Source of the DNA: an uncultured Prevotellaceae bacterium
Lineage (GTDB): Bacteria > Bacteroidota > Bacteroidia > Bacteroidales > Bacteroidaceae
DNA length: 64,000 nucleotides
Direction: 5' to 3'
Assembly: GCA_946415705.1 (NCBI GenBank)
Contig: CAMKTN010000001.1
Span: 1-64,000, forward strand
The notes below the pieces were generated by a model that worked only from the letters and a program-made list of their open reading frames with translations, was not told the origin of the DNA and did not search any database. Below are positions 1 through 7,597 of the stretch, in pieces (the first letter of the stretch is position 1; each line of letters opens with the position of its first letter). The position numbers and the translations under genes are program-made.

Positions 1-524
1 TTTTCACAGACAATCGGGGCGTGAATCAAGCGAAAAAGCCATTTTTGCCCTGATTCGAGTACAAAACTAAACAAAAATTCTCAATGACAAGGTACGTGCG
101 CGAGAAAAAAGTTTAAATGCGGTAAATTTTGTTGCTTTTCGTCGATAAATCAGCAACAAAAGCAACCTAACATATCGAAACAGCAACAAAAGGCGCCAAA
201 AGACGGTATATCAAGGATCCGGCCATCGGCCTCACCAAGGAGGCGGTGTGCCGCGACGGTCATTTCAGCCCTAAGATGCTGACAGTGGACAAACTGCTGC
301 ACATGCAATTTTTAGGAGGCTTCAGCAGGCCTCAGCTACATGAAGAACTTACAATAAACTTGAAGAATATTATGGTAATTTGCCTTCATCCTTCACTTTT
401 TATATTATCATATTGATTATATGTATATTATAGAGTGAAGGCAAACGTGAAGGCAAGGTGAAGGCATGAACCTTTCGACCATTCCACAATAACCTATTAC
501 TTCTCCAAACCGCAGTATCGTCAT

Positions 525-672
525 TTCCCAGCAATGGGAAATCAATTTCCCACTAGTGGGAAAACAATTTCCCATTAGTGAGAAAACCAGTTCTCATTAG
601 TGAGAAAACGGTGTCCCATTAGTGGGACAACCGCGTCCCATTAGTGGGACACGCGAATCCCATTAACGGGAC
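525..672. repeat. Seven 16-bp palindromes, exact 22-bp period
   Basis: Palindromes of the type GTCCCATTAGTGGGAC or TTCCCACTAGTGGGAA begin at 525, 547, 569, 591, 613, 635 and 657, so the period is exactly 22 bp, with 6-nt spacers that vary. Compensating changes keep the arms paired (TTCTC with GAGAA, GTCCC with GGGAC), which shows that dyad symmetry is being maintained. A 22-bp step is about two helical turns, so bound dimers would sit on one face of the DNA. The same palindrome and the same period recur at 54612-54671 next to the second giant surface gene. The 6-nt spacers rule out a CRISPR array. Confidence 0.85.
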
Positions 673-689
673 ACGCCCCTCTACCCCAC

Positions 690-905
690 CCCATAACCCC
701 TAACCGCTAAACCCATAACCGCTAACCCTTAACCGCTAAACCCATAACCGCTAACCGCTAAACCCATAACCGCTAACCCTTAACCGCTAAACCCATAACC
801 CCTAACCGCCAAACCCATAACCGCTAACCGTTAACCACTAACCGTTAACCGCTAACCGTTAACCGCTAACCGTTAAACGCTAACCGTTAACCACTAACCG
901 TTCAC
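690..905. repeat. Heptamer tandem array (TAACCGC/TAACCGT type)
   Basis: About 30 degenerate units of 7 nt, occasionally 8, of the form TAACCGC, TAAACCC, TAACCCT or TAACCGT run head to tail. They resemble telomere-type repeats but are internal to the chromosome and noncoding here. Unrelated 7-mers form arrays elsewhere in this window (8471-8533, 9277-9386, 13588-13622), so the period rather than the sequence is what recurs. Confidence 0.8.
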
Positions 906-1222
906 CTATAAACTACGCTTTGCCTTCACTAATATCACTTCCTTCACCCTTGCCTTCACCGAAATAAATAGCTTATTTCCTTTTATTTACCATCATTTTG
1001 TGAAAGGTGAAGGCAATTATAATAGAAATGTGTTAAGAATAAATTATGTAACTATTGACATGGCTCGATGACAGCTGCATCACCGAAAGAAGGCCACCGA
1101 TGGGGTGGCTTTCTACGATGATGGAGGCGGGTGGTTTAGGCTTTGATGAGGCTGTATGAAAGTACCAGTCCCTTTGATTCCTCAGATTCCCTCATATATT
1201 CTATCTGTTTTTCGGCCGTTTC

Positions 1223-1254
1223 TTTGGCGGTTCGGAATAAACGCCGTACTTTTG
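1223..1254 (+). promoter_or_regulatory. Bacteroidetes-type promoter for AraC-like gene
   Basis: TTTG at 1223-1226 and TACTTTTG at 1247-1254 are 20 bp apart, matching the -33/-7 signature of the Bacteroidetes primary sigma factor. The predicted transcription start falls on or next to the ATG at 1259, implying a leaderless or almost leaderless mRNA. Confidence 0.6.
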
Positions 1255-1258
1255 TGCC

Positions 1259-1816
1259 ATGAAAGTACTTCTAGGCCTGTCTTTGGGCAGATTATTGTTT
1301 GCAAGCATCCCGGTGCTGACGGATGAGGGCGATCTGGTATTTGCCTGGTGGCTCCTCGCCGTCGTCGCCGTCCTTTTCCTTGCCGCCCTCGGCTATAGGA
1401 TCTATAAACGGTATAGCAATAACAGCATCGGCAAACATAATCCCGACGCACCCAACACCATTGCCACGGCGCAGCCTCCCTCCCTCCTCCCTCAGATTAC
1501 TCAGCTCATGGAAGAGCGCCAGCTGTTCCTGCGCAGCGACCTCAAGCTTTCCGACGTCGCCAGAGAACTGGGAGCCTCGCGCTCGGCAGTCACCAACAGC
1601 ATCCGCACTGCCTGCGGATGCACCTTCCCCAATTTTGTCAACACTTACCGCGTGGACTACGTGAAAAAGTTGATGCTTTCGAATCCCGAAGCCAAGATCT
1701 GCAGCCTCTACCTCGAGGCAGGTTTCGCCAACGAAACATCCTTCTTCCGCACCTTCAAGGATCTCACAGGGATGACACCCACAGAGTGGCGTGTCGCCAA
1801 TCAGCCTCTTTCTTAA
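1259..1816 (+). CDS. Membrane-anchored AraC-family transcriptional regulator
   Basis: This 185-aa protein has a hydrophobic N-terminus and a membrane segment at about residues 28-46 (WWLLAVVAVLFLAALGY). A linker leads to a C-terminal AraC/XylS-type double helix-turn-helix at about residues 90-178 (LSDVARELGASRSAV..., FANETSFFRTFKDLTGMTP). In Bacteroidetes such regulators usually carry a large periplasmic sensor or TPR domain before the membrane helix. Here that part is only about 25 residues, so this is either a minimal regulator or the surviving C-terminal end of a longer one. It reads toward the BspA-like surface gene at 2025 and may regulate it, which is inference. The start was chosen because no other ATG precedes the HTH, although the promoter lies directly on it. 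Confidence 0.8.
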   Translation: MKVLLGLSLGRLLFASIPVLTDEGDLVFAWWLLAVVAVLFLAALGYRIYKRYSNNSIGKHNPDAPNTIATAQPPSLLPQITQLMEERQLFLRSDLKLSDVARELGASRSAVTNSIRTACGCTFPNFVNTYRVDYVKKLMLSNPEAKICSLYLEAGFANETSFFRTFKDLTGMTPTEWRVANQPLS

Positions 1817-1889
1817 TAAAACGTTGATTCTTCCGCTATAAGACGTCACGTCTTCCACGACAGACCGTCTTGGGAACAGCAAATTAATG

Positions 1890-1955
1890 ATGTATCAAAA
1901 TTGCAAATCAACTTACAAAAACGTTTTTGTTAGTCGATTTGCAATTTTGATACAT
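1890..1955. repeat. 66-nt near-perfect inverted repeat (33-bp arms)
   Basis: Arms at 1890-1922 and 1923-1955 are reverse complements at 31 of 33 positions, centred on an ACAAAAACGTTTTTGT palindrome. It is AT-rich and lies between the AraC-type gene and the -7 box of the BspA-like gene. It could terminate the upstream transcript, act as an extended operator, or be a tiny palindromic insertion. Confidence 0.85.
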
Positions 1956-1975
1956 GCTGTTAGCCCCCTTTTTCC

Positions 1976-1983
1976 TACCTTTG
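1976..1983 (+). promoter_or_regulatory. Promoter -7 box for BspA-like gene
   Basis: TACCTTTG matches the Bacteroidetes -7 consensus, about 40 nt before the ATG at 2025. No TTTG lies at the expected -33 distance; the region there is the right arm of the long inverted repeat, so activation may depend on a regulator. Confidence 0.5.
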
Positions 1984-2024
1984 TCACCTAATAGATTACT
2001 TTTAACCCTAAAACCTATAATCGT

Positions 2025-5000
2025 ATGAGAACAATCTACCAACAAATGCTCATCGCACTGCTGGCAATGATACCAGTGGGAGCGTGGGCACAAACTACGT
2101 TCACCCAAGGTGACTTCACCTATACGGTGACAGATGAAGATGCCAAGACGGTGTCGATTGCTAAGGCCGAAGCGGCTACACTCACCGGCGCACTGGTCAT
2201 CCCGACGAGCGTGACCTACGAGGCTGTAACCTATGCTGTGACTGCAGTTGGAGAAAGCGGTTTTAATGGAGGAATCACCAGCGTCACGATTCCAGCTTCT
2301 GTGATGACCATAGGAAACGCTGCATTCCAAGATTGCGGCAGCTTGGCCAGCATCACCATTGAGGACAGCGAGACGCCATTGACCATGTCAGGATCATGGT
2401 ATGAACGTCCTTTCTGGAGTCCAGCTTCCACCATTTACATTGGTCGTAATCTGACACTGACAGGAGGGGAGAACAATCCACTCACTTATGATGCCACCAC
2501 TGTGGAGTTTGGTCCGAAGGTAACCACCATTAATCCTGCGTTGTTCTATAGTAATAGTCATCTTGCTAGTATCACCATCGGCAGTGGTGTGACTACCATC
2601 GGTGAGTCGGCTTTTTATTCTTGTGGTCAGTCAGAAGAGGTTACTGAAACAGTGGTGACGATGGGCAGCAACGTGACGAGCATCGGCATAAATGCTTTTC
2701 ATGATTGCCCTAAATTAAAATCCATTGCCCTGCCTTCAACACTGACAACCATTGGAAATGATGCATTTCGTAACACTGGTCTAACCAGCATCACAATACC
2801 TGCTTCTGTGATGACCATCGGAGACGTTGCATTCCAAGATTGCGGCAGCATGACCAGTATTACCATTGAGGATAGCGAGACTCCATTGACAATGCCAGGA
2901 ACTTTCTATGAACGTCCTTTCTGGAATGATGCCACCACCATTTACATTGGTCGTAACCTGACCCTGACTGGAGGAGAGAACAACCCACTCCTTTATGGGG
3001 CCACCAGTGTGGAGTTTGGTCCGAAGGTGACAAACATTAATCCTGCGTTGTTCTATAGTAATGCCAACCTTGCAAGTATCACCATCGGCAGCGGTGTAAC
3101 CACTATCGGTGATGGCGCTTTTCAGTCAAGTGGAACTTATTGGGATGAAGAAAATAATCAGGGCGTAGAGGAATTGGTGGTGACAATGGGTGACAATGTG
3201 ACAAGCATCGGTGTAAACGCTTTTCGCGATTGTACCAAATTAAAATCCATCCCTCTGTCTTCAAAACTGGCGAGCATCGGTGATGGCGCTTTCTATCAGT
3301 GTTCGGCTCTCAATAGCGTCACCATCCCTGCCTCTGTGCAAACCATCGGTAATCAGGTGTTCTACTATGTTGACGAGCTGAAGAACTTCACCATTGAGGA
3401 CAGCAATACCTCGTTGACCATTGGCGACCTCGGTTGGGGTATTTCAGGTGAGAACTTCTATTTAGGCCGCGATGTCACCTACAACTCTACCCTCAGTGGA
3501 CAGTTAGTCTTCAGCAATGCACAGCACGTGACCATAGGTCCTAACGTCACGACGCTGAACAACAACATGTTCTACGAGCGCAACAGAATCAAGTCTGTAG
3601 ATCTGACCCAAGCAACCAGCCTGACAACGATTGGTGACTGGGTATTCTACCACTGCGACTCACTGGAGAACATCACCATTCCCGCCACGGTGACCACCAT
3701 CGGCAAAGAGGCATTCTTATTTACCGACAGACTGAACGATGTCATCTTTGTGGATGGCGATGCCACATTGACCATGGACAGCAGTATTGGTTCTGGCCTT
3801 TGCGGTCAGTCCATGTATCTCGGTCGTAATATTAGTGGTCCGACAACACGCTTCGTCTGGACAGACTGTAAGACTTTGACCGTTGGTCCGAAGGTGACGA
3901 CACTCTATGCCAACATGTTTAAGGAGTCGGCTCTGGAGACGATTGATTTGACCAATGCCACCAGTCTGACGACCCTCGATGCAGATGTTTTCGGCAATTG
4001 CGCAAATCTTACAAACGTAAAGGTGGGATGGCTGACACCTCTTGCCATCGACGACAACGCATTCAATGGAAGCATCACACATGAGGAAGAAGCGTATGCA
4101 ACTTTGAATGTTCCCGCTGGAACCAAGGCTGCCTACGCCGCTGCCGACGGATGGAAGAACTTTGAGAACGTTGCTCACTGGTCAACCCTTGTGACTCTGA
4201 CGGCTTCAACCCACGGCTCTATCGCTACTGCTGAGGCAACAGCAAGCAATGGCACTGAGCAGTATCGTCAGCCGAAGAACGATGCAGTGGCATATACGCT
4301 GACAGCCGATACCGGCTATGAGCTGACCGCCCTGACCGACAACGACGAACCTGTAAGCCCGCTGCCAGCGCTTGGTGAAGAACAGACTCGTGTTAACACA
4401 GAGGGTGAGGAGTTTGTAACTCTTAACGCTACCTTCACTACCATTAGCTATACTATCAGTTATGAATTGGCTGGCGGTTCTGTGTCTTCTGCTAATCCTA
4501 CCAACTACACCATCGAGAGCGCAGCTATCACCCTTAATAATCCTACCCGTGAAGGATACACCTTTGCCGGCTGGAAACTGAATGGCGAGGGCGACGCAAT
4601 GATGGAGGTGACCATCGCCACTGGTAGCACAGGCAACAAGGCTTACACTGCCACATGGACACCTATTATATATAATATAGCCCTGACACTTGACGGCGGT
4701 GCTGCTGACAATCCAGACACTTACACCATTGAGAGCACAGCCATTACCCTTAATAACCCCACTAAGACTGGCTACAGCTTCAAGGGCTGGAAGCTCAACG
4801 GCGAAGGCGAGGCGTTGATGGAGGTGACTATTGCCCAGGGCAGCACAGGTAATCTGGCCTACACCGCCACATGGCAGATTAACCAGTACACCATCACCAT
4901 CGACAAGAACGATGGCACTGACGTTACAGTTATTACTCAGGAATACGCCACAGTGGTTGAGGCTCCTGCCACACCTACCCGCACAGGTTACACCTTCGCT

Positions 5001-6746
5001 GGCTGGACACCAGAAGTGCCTGCTACCATCCCTGCTGAGAACATCACTTGCATAGCACAGTGGACTGTCAACCAGTACACCATCACGTTCAACACCGCTG
5101 GCGGTTCTGTAGTTGATCCCATCACTCAGGACTATGCAACAGCAGTTGTAGCACCTGCCAACCCGACACGCGAGGGCTACACATTCGCAGGATGGGACAA
5201 CGAGATACCTACAAGCATCCCTGCTGAGAACGTGACTATCAACGCTACATGGACTCCTGTCAGCTACACTATCAGCTATGACTTGGCAGGCGGTGCATTC
5301 GCAATTCAAGATGATGTGGTGCTGAATATCAATGCTACTACTGGTGCTTGGACAGCAACCAATGCGAATGGAACTTGGGCTTCCAAGTGGGAGTCAACAT
5401 CTGACAATCCTCATGTGAAGTTCATTGCAAGCGGCAACAACATGAGCTTCTACGACGGCACAAACATCCAGTGCTATAACACCTATGGTGGTACGACCAC
5501 AAATACGAACTACTTAATACAAGCCCCAGAAGGATGGTATATCACTCGTGTAAACTTCGACTTTGTGGCCAATTCTGCTAACGGCGTTGCCGTAACCCTG
5601 AATGGTAACCAAAGTGCACAAAGCCTGAGCACTACTGACACCAAGCACCTTGAAGCTACCAACATCTGCAAGAATGAAGTAATCATGAATGTAGCAATGG
5701 TGAATGCGAACAGCGTGTTTGCCCAACTCACCAACTTTGTGGTAGAGCTTACTGCCCATCCTACTGCCTACACCATTGAGAGCGGTGCGTTCACCATTGA
5801 GAATCCGACCAGCACTGGTTTCGATTTCGCCGGCTGGACAGGCACAGGACTCGAGGCAGCCACTAAGGATGTGACCATCGCCACTGGCAGCACTGGCGAC
5901 CGTAGCTACACAGCGACATGGACAGCGGCTGTTTACGCTGTGAGCATCACTGGTAGCGGCGTGACTGCCGACAATATGGCTCCTAAGTATGGCGACAACG
6001 TGACCATTACCATCGCAGAGGATGAGGATCGCGAGCTGAATACCCTGACCGTGAACGGCGTGGATGTAACTACAAGCGTGAAGGATGGAAAATACACCAT
6101 CGCAAATGTGACAGGCAACGTGGTTGTTGTGGCAACATTCAATTCCACCAAGGAGTTCATCACCCTGCCCGCTTCCAGCGACTATGCAACGTTCAGCTGC
6201 TCACAGGATCTCGACTTATCCGAGGTTTCTGGCTTGAAGGCTTACATCGCCAGCGGCTTCGACAAGACAACGGGCACAGTGCTGCTGACCCGCGTGGAGA
6301 GCGTGCCTGCCGGTACGGGTCTGCTGCTCAGGGGTACTGCCGGCGAGACCTACAAGGTTCCTTATGCCGAGAGCGCTTCCTACTACGTGAACATGCTGAA
6401 GCCCGTGCTGGAAGCTACGACAATCGCTCAGACCGAAGGCGATTACACCAACTACTTCCTTGGCAAGCAGGGCGACCCCGAAGTCATAGGCTTCTATAAG
6501 GGCAAAGCAGGGGGTACGGCCGTATCCGCACAGAAGGCTTACCTGCAGCTACCCACCAGTGCCGTGGCTGCCGGAACCAAGAGCATCGGTATCTACTTCG
6601 ACGACACGACTGGTGTGGGTGAGGTCAAGGCCAGCACCATGGCTCCCGAAGGTGTCTATGACATCCACGGCCGCAAGATTCCTGCTGGTCAGAAGCTGAC
6701 CCGCGGCATCTACATCATCAACGGTAAGAAAGTTTCCATCAAATAA
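2025..6746 (+). CDS. BspA-like leucine-rich-repeat surface protein, T9SS cargo
   Basis: 1573 aa. A signal peptide (about residues 1-22, ending GAWAQ) precedes BspA-type leucine-rich repeats to about residue 680 (units such as VTTIGESAFYSC and SLASITIEDS). Two of these blocks are near-duplicates of about 170 aa (nt ~2284-2700 and ~2797-3240, both with YIGRNLTLTGGENNPL). Several InlB/Listeria-Bacteroides repeats follow at about residues 800-1090 (EGYTFAGW, AYTATW). The next repeat is split by about 150 foreign residues (1090-1244). The C-terminus (about 1505-1573, VYDIHGRKIPAG...GIYIINGKK) is a type A T9SS sorting domain, so the protein should be exported through a SprA-type pore and anchored at the surface. 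BspA relatives bind host proteins or other bacteria; the ligand here is unknown. It is followed after 6 nt by a 60-aa ORF. Confidence 0.9.
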   Translation: MRTIYQQMLIALLAMIPVGAWAQTTFTQGDFTYTVTDEDAKTVSIAKAEAATLTGALVIPTSVTYEAVTYAVTAVGESGFNGGITSVTIPASVMTIGNAAFQDCGSLASITIEDSETPLTMSGSWYERPFWSPASTIYIGRNLTLTGGENNPLTYDATTVEFGPKVTTINPALFYSNSHLASITIGSGVTTIGESAFYSCGQSEEVTETVVTMGSNVTSIGINAFHDCPKLKSIALPSTLTTIGNDAFRNTGLTSITIPASVMTIGDVAFQDCGSMTSITIEDSETPLTMPGTFYERPFWNDATTIYIGRNLTLTGGENNPLLYGATSVEFGPKVTNINPALFYSNANLASITIGSGVTTIGDGAFQSSGTYWDEENNQGVEELVVTMGDNVTSIGVNAFRDCTKLKSIPLSSKLASIGDGAFYQCSALNSVTIPASVQTIGNQVFYYVDELKNFTIEDSNTSLTIGDLGWGISGENFYLGRDVTYNSTLSGQLVFSNAQHVTIGPNVTTLNNNMFYERNRIKSVDLTQATSLTTIGDWVFYHCDSLENITIPATVTTIGKEAFLFTDRLNDVIFVDGDATLTMDSSIGSGLCGQSMYLGRNISGPTTRFVWTDCKTLTVGPKVTTLYANMFKESALETIDLTNATSLTTLDADVFGNCANLTNVKVGWLTPLAIDDNAFNGSITHEEEAYATLNVPAGTKAAYAAADGWKNFENVAHWSTLVTLTASTHGSIATAEATASNGTEQYRQPKNDAVAYTLTADTGYELTALTDNDEPVSPLPALGEEQTRVNTEGEEFVTLNATFTTISYTISYELAGGSVSSANPTNYTIESAAITLNNPTREGYTFAGWKLNGEGDAMMEVTIATGSTGNKAYTATWTPIIYNIALTLDGGAADNPDTYTIESTAITLNNPTKTGYSFKGWKLNGEGEALMEVTIAQGSTGNLAYTATWQINQYTITIDKNDGTDVTVITQEYATVVEAPATPTRTGYTFAGWTPEVPATIPAENITCIAQWTVNQYTITFNTAGGSVVDPITQDYATAVVAPANPTREGYTFAGWDNEIPTSIPAENVTINATWTPVSYTISYDLAGGAFAIQDDVVLNINATTGAWTATNANGTWASKWESTSDNPHVKFIASGNNMSFYDGTNIQCYNTYGGTTTNTNYLIQAPEGWYITRVNFDFVANSANGVAVTLNGNQSAQSLSTTDTKHLEATNICKNEVIMNVAMVNANSVFAQLTNFVVELTAHPTAYTIESGAFTIENPTSTGFDFAGWTGTGLEAATKDVTIATGSTGDRSYTATWTAAVYAVSITGSGVTADNMAPKYGDNVTITIAEDEDRELNTLTVNGVDVTTSVKDGKYTIANVTGNVVVVATFNSTKEFITLPASSDYATFSCSQDLDLSEVSGLKAYIASGFDKTTGTVLLTRVESVPAGTGLLLRGTAGETYKVPYAESASYYVNMLKPVLEATTIAQTEGDYTNYFLGKQGDPEVIGFYKGKAGGTAVSAQKAYLQLPTSAVAAGTKSIGIYFDDTTGVGEVKASTMAPEGVYDIHGRKIPAGQKLTRGIYIINGKKVSIK

Positions 6747-6752
6747 GTTCCA

Positions 6753-6935
6753 ATGCGTATGAAAAAGACTTATTTGCAACCAGAAGTGGAGGTGCACGAG
6801 CAGTGCACCACCACTATCTTCGCCTCCTCGGGCAACTTCAAGGAGGGCGAGACAGGACACATAGGCGTCAGCAATGAAGAACTACAAGGCGGCGCTATGA
6901 CCAAAGACAACAATTGGGGTAATATCTGGGATTAA
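6753..6935 (+). CDS. 60-aa small protein, Prevotella-type hypothetical
   Basis: It begins MRMKKTYLQPEVEVHEQ, has a middle TTIFASSGNFKEGETG and ends NNWGNIWD. I recall short Bacteroidales ORFs with the same plan: a lysine-rich start, a YxxP motif, an SSG turn and an acidic W-rich tail. It has no recognisable signal peptide and no known function. It begins 6 nt after the surface-protein stop and is followed by a terminator, so it is co-transcribed with that gene. Possible roles (precursor peptide, accessory protein for the surface protein) are guesses. Confidence 0.7.
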   Translation: MRMKKTYLQPEVEVHEQCTTTIFASSGNFKEGETGHIGVSNEELQGGAMTKDNNWGNIWD

Positions 6936-6951
6936 TGAGCCCGCATTACAA

Positions 6952-6995
6952 TAGGGGCGGCCGCATCCATGAGGATGGGGCCGCCCTGCTTTTTC
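6952..6995 (+). terminator. Rho-independent terminator after surface-protein operon
   Basis: A GC-rich stem (GGGGCGGCC...GGGGCCGCCC, loop around ATGA) is followed by CTGCTTTTTC. It lies just after the 60-aa ORF and before a convergent minus-strand gene. Confidence 0.8.
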
Positions 6996-7013
6996 ATAGA
7001 ATTCATAGAAGCC

Positions 7014-7592
7014 TTAGTCGCCTTTGGTCAGTTCCTGAATCAAGGGGAGGACGACCTTGCGGAGGACTTTATCGTTGAGGCGGTGTTCGCCGTCGAAACG
7101 GATGGCGTGGGGGTAGTGGCGGCGGAAGAGGTCGTAGGTGTTCACCTGCGTGTCGTGGATGCCGAAGAGGCCGTAGCAGTGCTCACGGTCCCAGTCGGTG
7201 ATGTCCTTCCACTGCTGGCGCTCCATCTGGTTGTGGTGCTGTATGATGTCACGCGTGATGCGAAATGTCTTCTGCCCGTCCTTACGTCCGTTGAAGAACT
7301 TATGTTCTCCCGTGCGCAGGACACTGCTCATGGTGGACATGTTCAGGGCGGGGTTGATGCAGATACGCACAAAGCCACGCATCTGCTGGGCATACATGCC
7401 GCCCATGCTGGTGCCGATGACGATGTCGGGCTGCTCGTCGGCACACAGCTGTTTCAGATAGGGCAAGGCCTCCACGGGATCGATGGGGATGTCGGGTGCT
7501 ATCACCTCATCCTCGGGCAGCAGTTTGCGCAGGTTCTCCACCGTGCCACTCGCGCCCGATGAGCCAAAACCATGAAAATAGATCAGTTTCAT
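7014..7592 (-). CDS. YqiA/YcfP-like alpha/beta-hydrolase esterase
   Basis: This 192-aa protein starts MKLIYFHGFGSSG, the N-terminal strand and HGFxSS oxyanion region of the YqiA/UPF0227 family. The nucleophile elbow is GTSMGG with the serine at about residue 62. Later FGIHDTQ and FDGEHRL supply the likely Asp and His of the triad. Its length matches the family (about 190 aa). These are small cytoplasmic esterases; the natural substrate is not known. It lies 5 nt downstream of tilS on the same strand, so the two are probably one transcript. Confidence 0.8.
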   Translation of the reverse strand: MKLIYFHGFGSSGASGTVENLRKLLPEDEVIAPDIPIDPVEALPYLKQLCADEQPDIVIGTSMGGMYAQQMRGFVRICINPALNMSTMSSVLRTGEHKFFNGRKDGQKTFRITRDIIQHHNQMERQQWKDITDWDREHCYGLFGIHDTQVNTYDLFRRHYPHAIRFDGEHRLNDKVLRKVVLPLIQELTKGD

Positions 7593-7597
7593 ACGAT

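Larger units (their letters stand above)
380..1017. repeat. Dispersed GTGAAGGCAA motifs in both orientations
   Basis: The 10-mer GTGAAGGCAA, or a one-base variant, appears at 435-444, 447-456 and 458-467. Its reverse complement appears at 380-389, 921-930 and 951-960, and a forward copy near 1008-1017. The motifs flank the palindrome and heptamer arrays on both sides. The layout resembles binding sites for a DNA-binding protein (iteron-like), but function is unknown. Confidence 0.5.
1..1258. other. Gene-poor repeat-rich intergenic region
   Basis: I see no convincing gene in these 1.26 kb. Near 26-56 there is an imperfect inverted repeat (GAATCA...TGATTC). AGCAACAAAA-type motifs occur in both orientations around 129-194. 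About 197-350 can be read in frame as a plausible protein fragment (DPAIGLTKEAVCRDG, then FSPKMLTVDKLLHMQF), which may be the remnant of a lost gene; I do not recognise it and it has no clear start. From 380 to 1017 the region is packed with GTGAAGGCAA motifs, a 22-bp-period palindrome array and heptamer repeats, listed separately. A small hairpin at about 1090-1108 (GCCAC/GTGGC arms) could be a weak terminator. Confidence 0.6.

Noticed and set aside
187-415. Gene at the left edge
   Set aside because: One frame reads plausibly for about 50 codons, but there is no start codon with a ribosome-binding site, no recognised family, and the frame decays into AT-rich repeat sequence; recorded only as a possible remnant.
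525-672. CRISPR array
   Set aside because: The repeats are perfect palindromes with only 6-nt spacers and no cas genes nearby.
690-905. Telomere or linear-replicon end
   Set aside because: The array is internal, degenerate and flanked by ordinary sequence, and other heptamers of different sequence occur in the same window.
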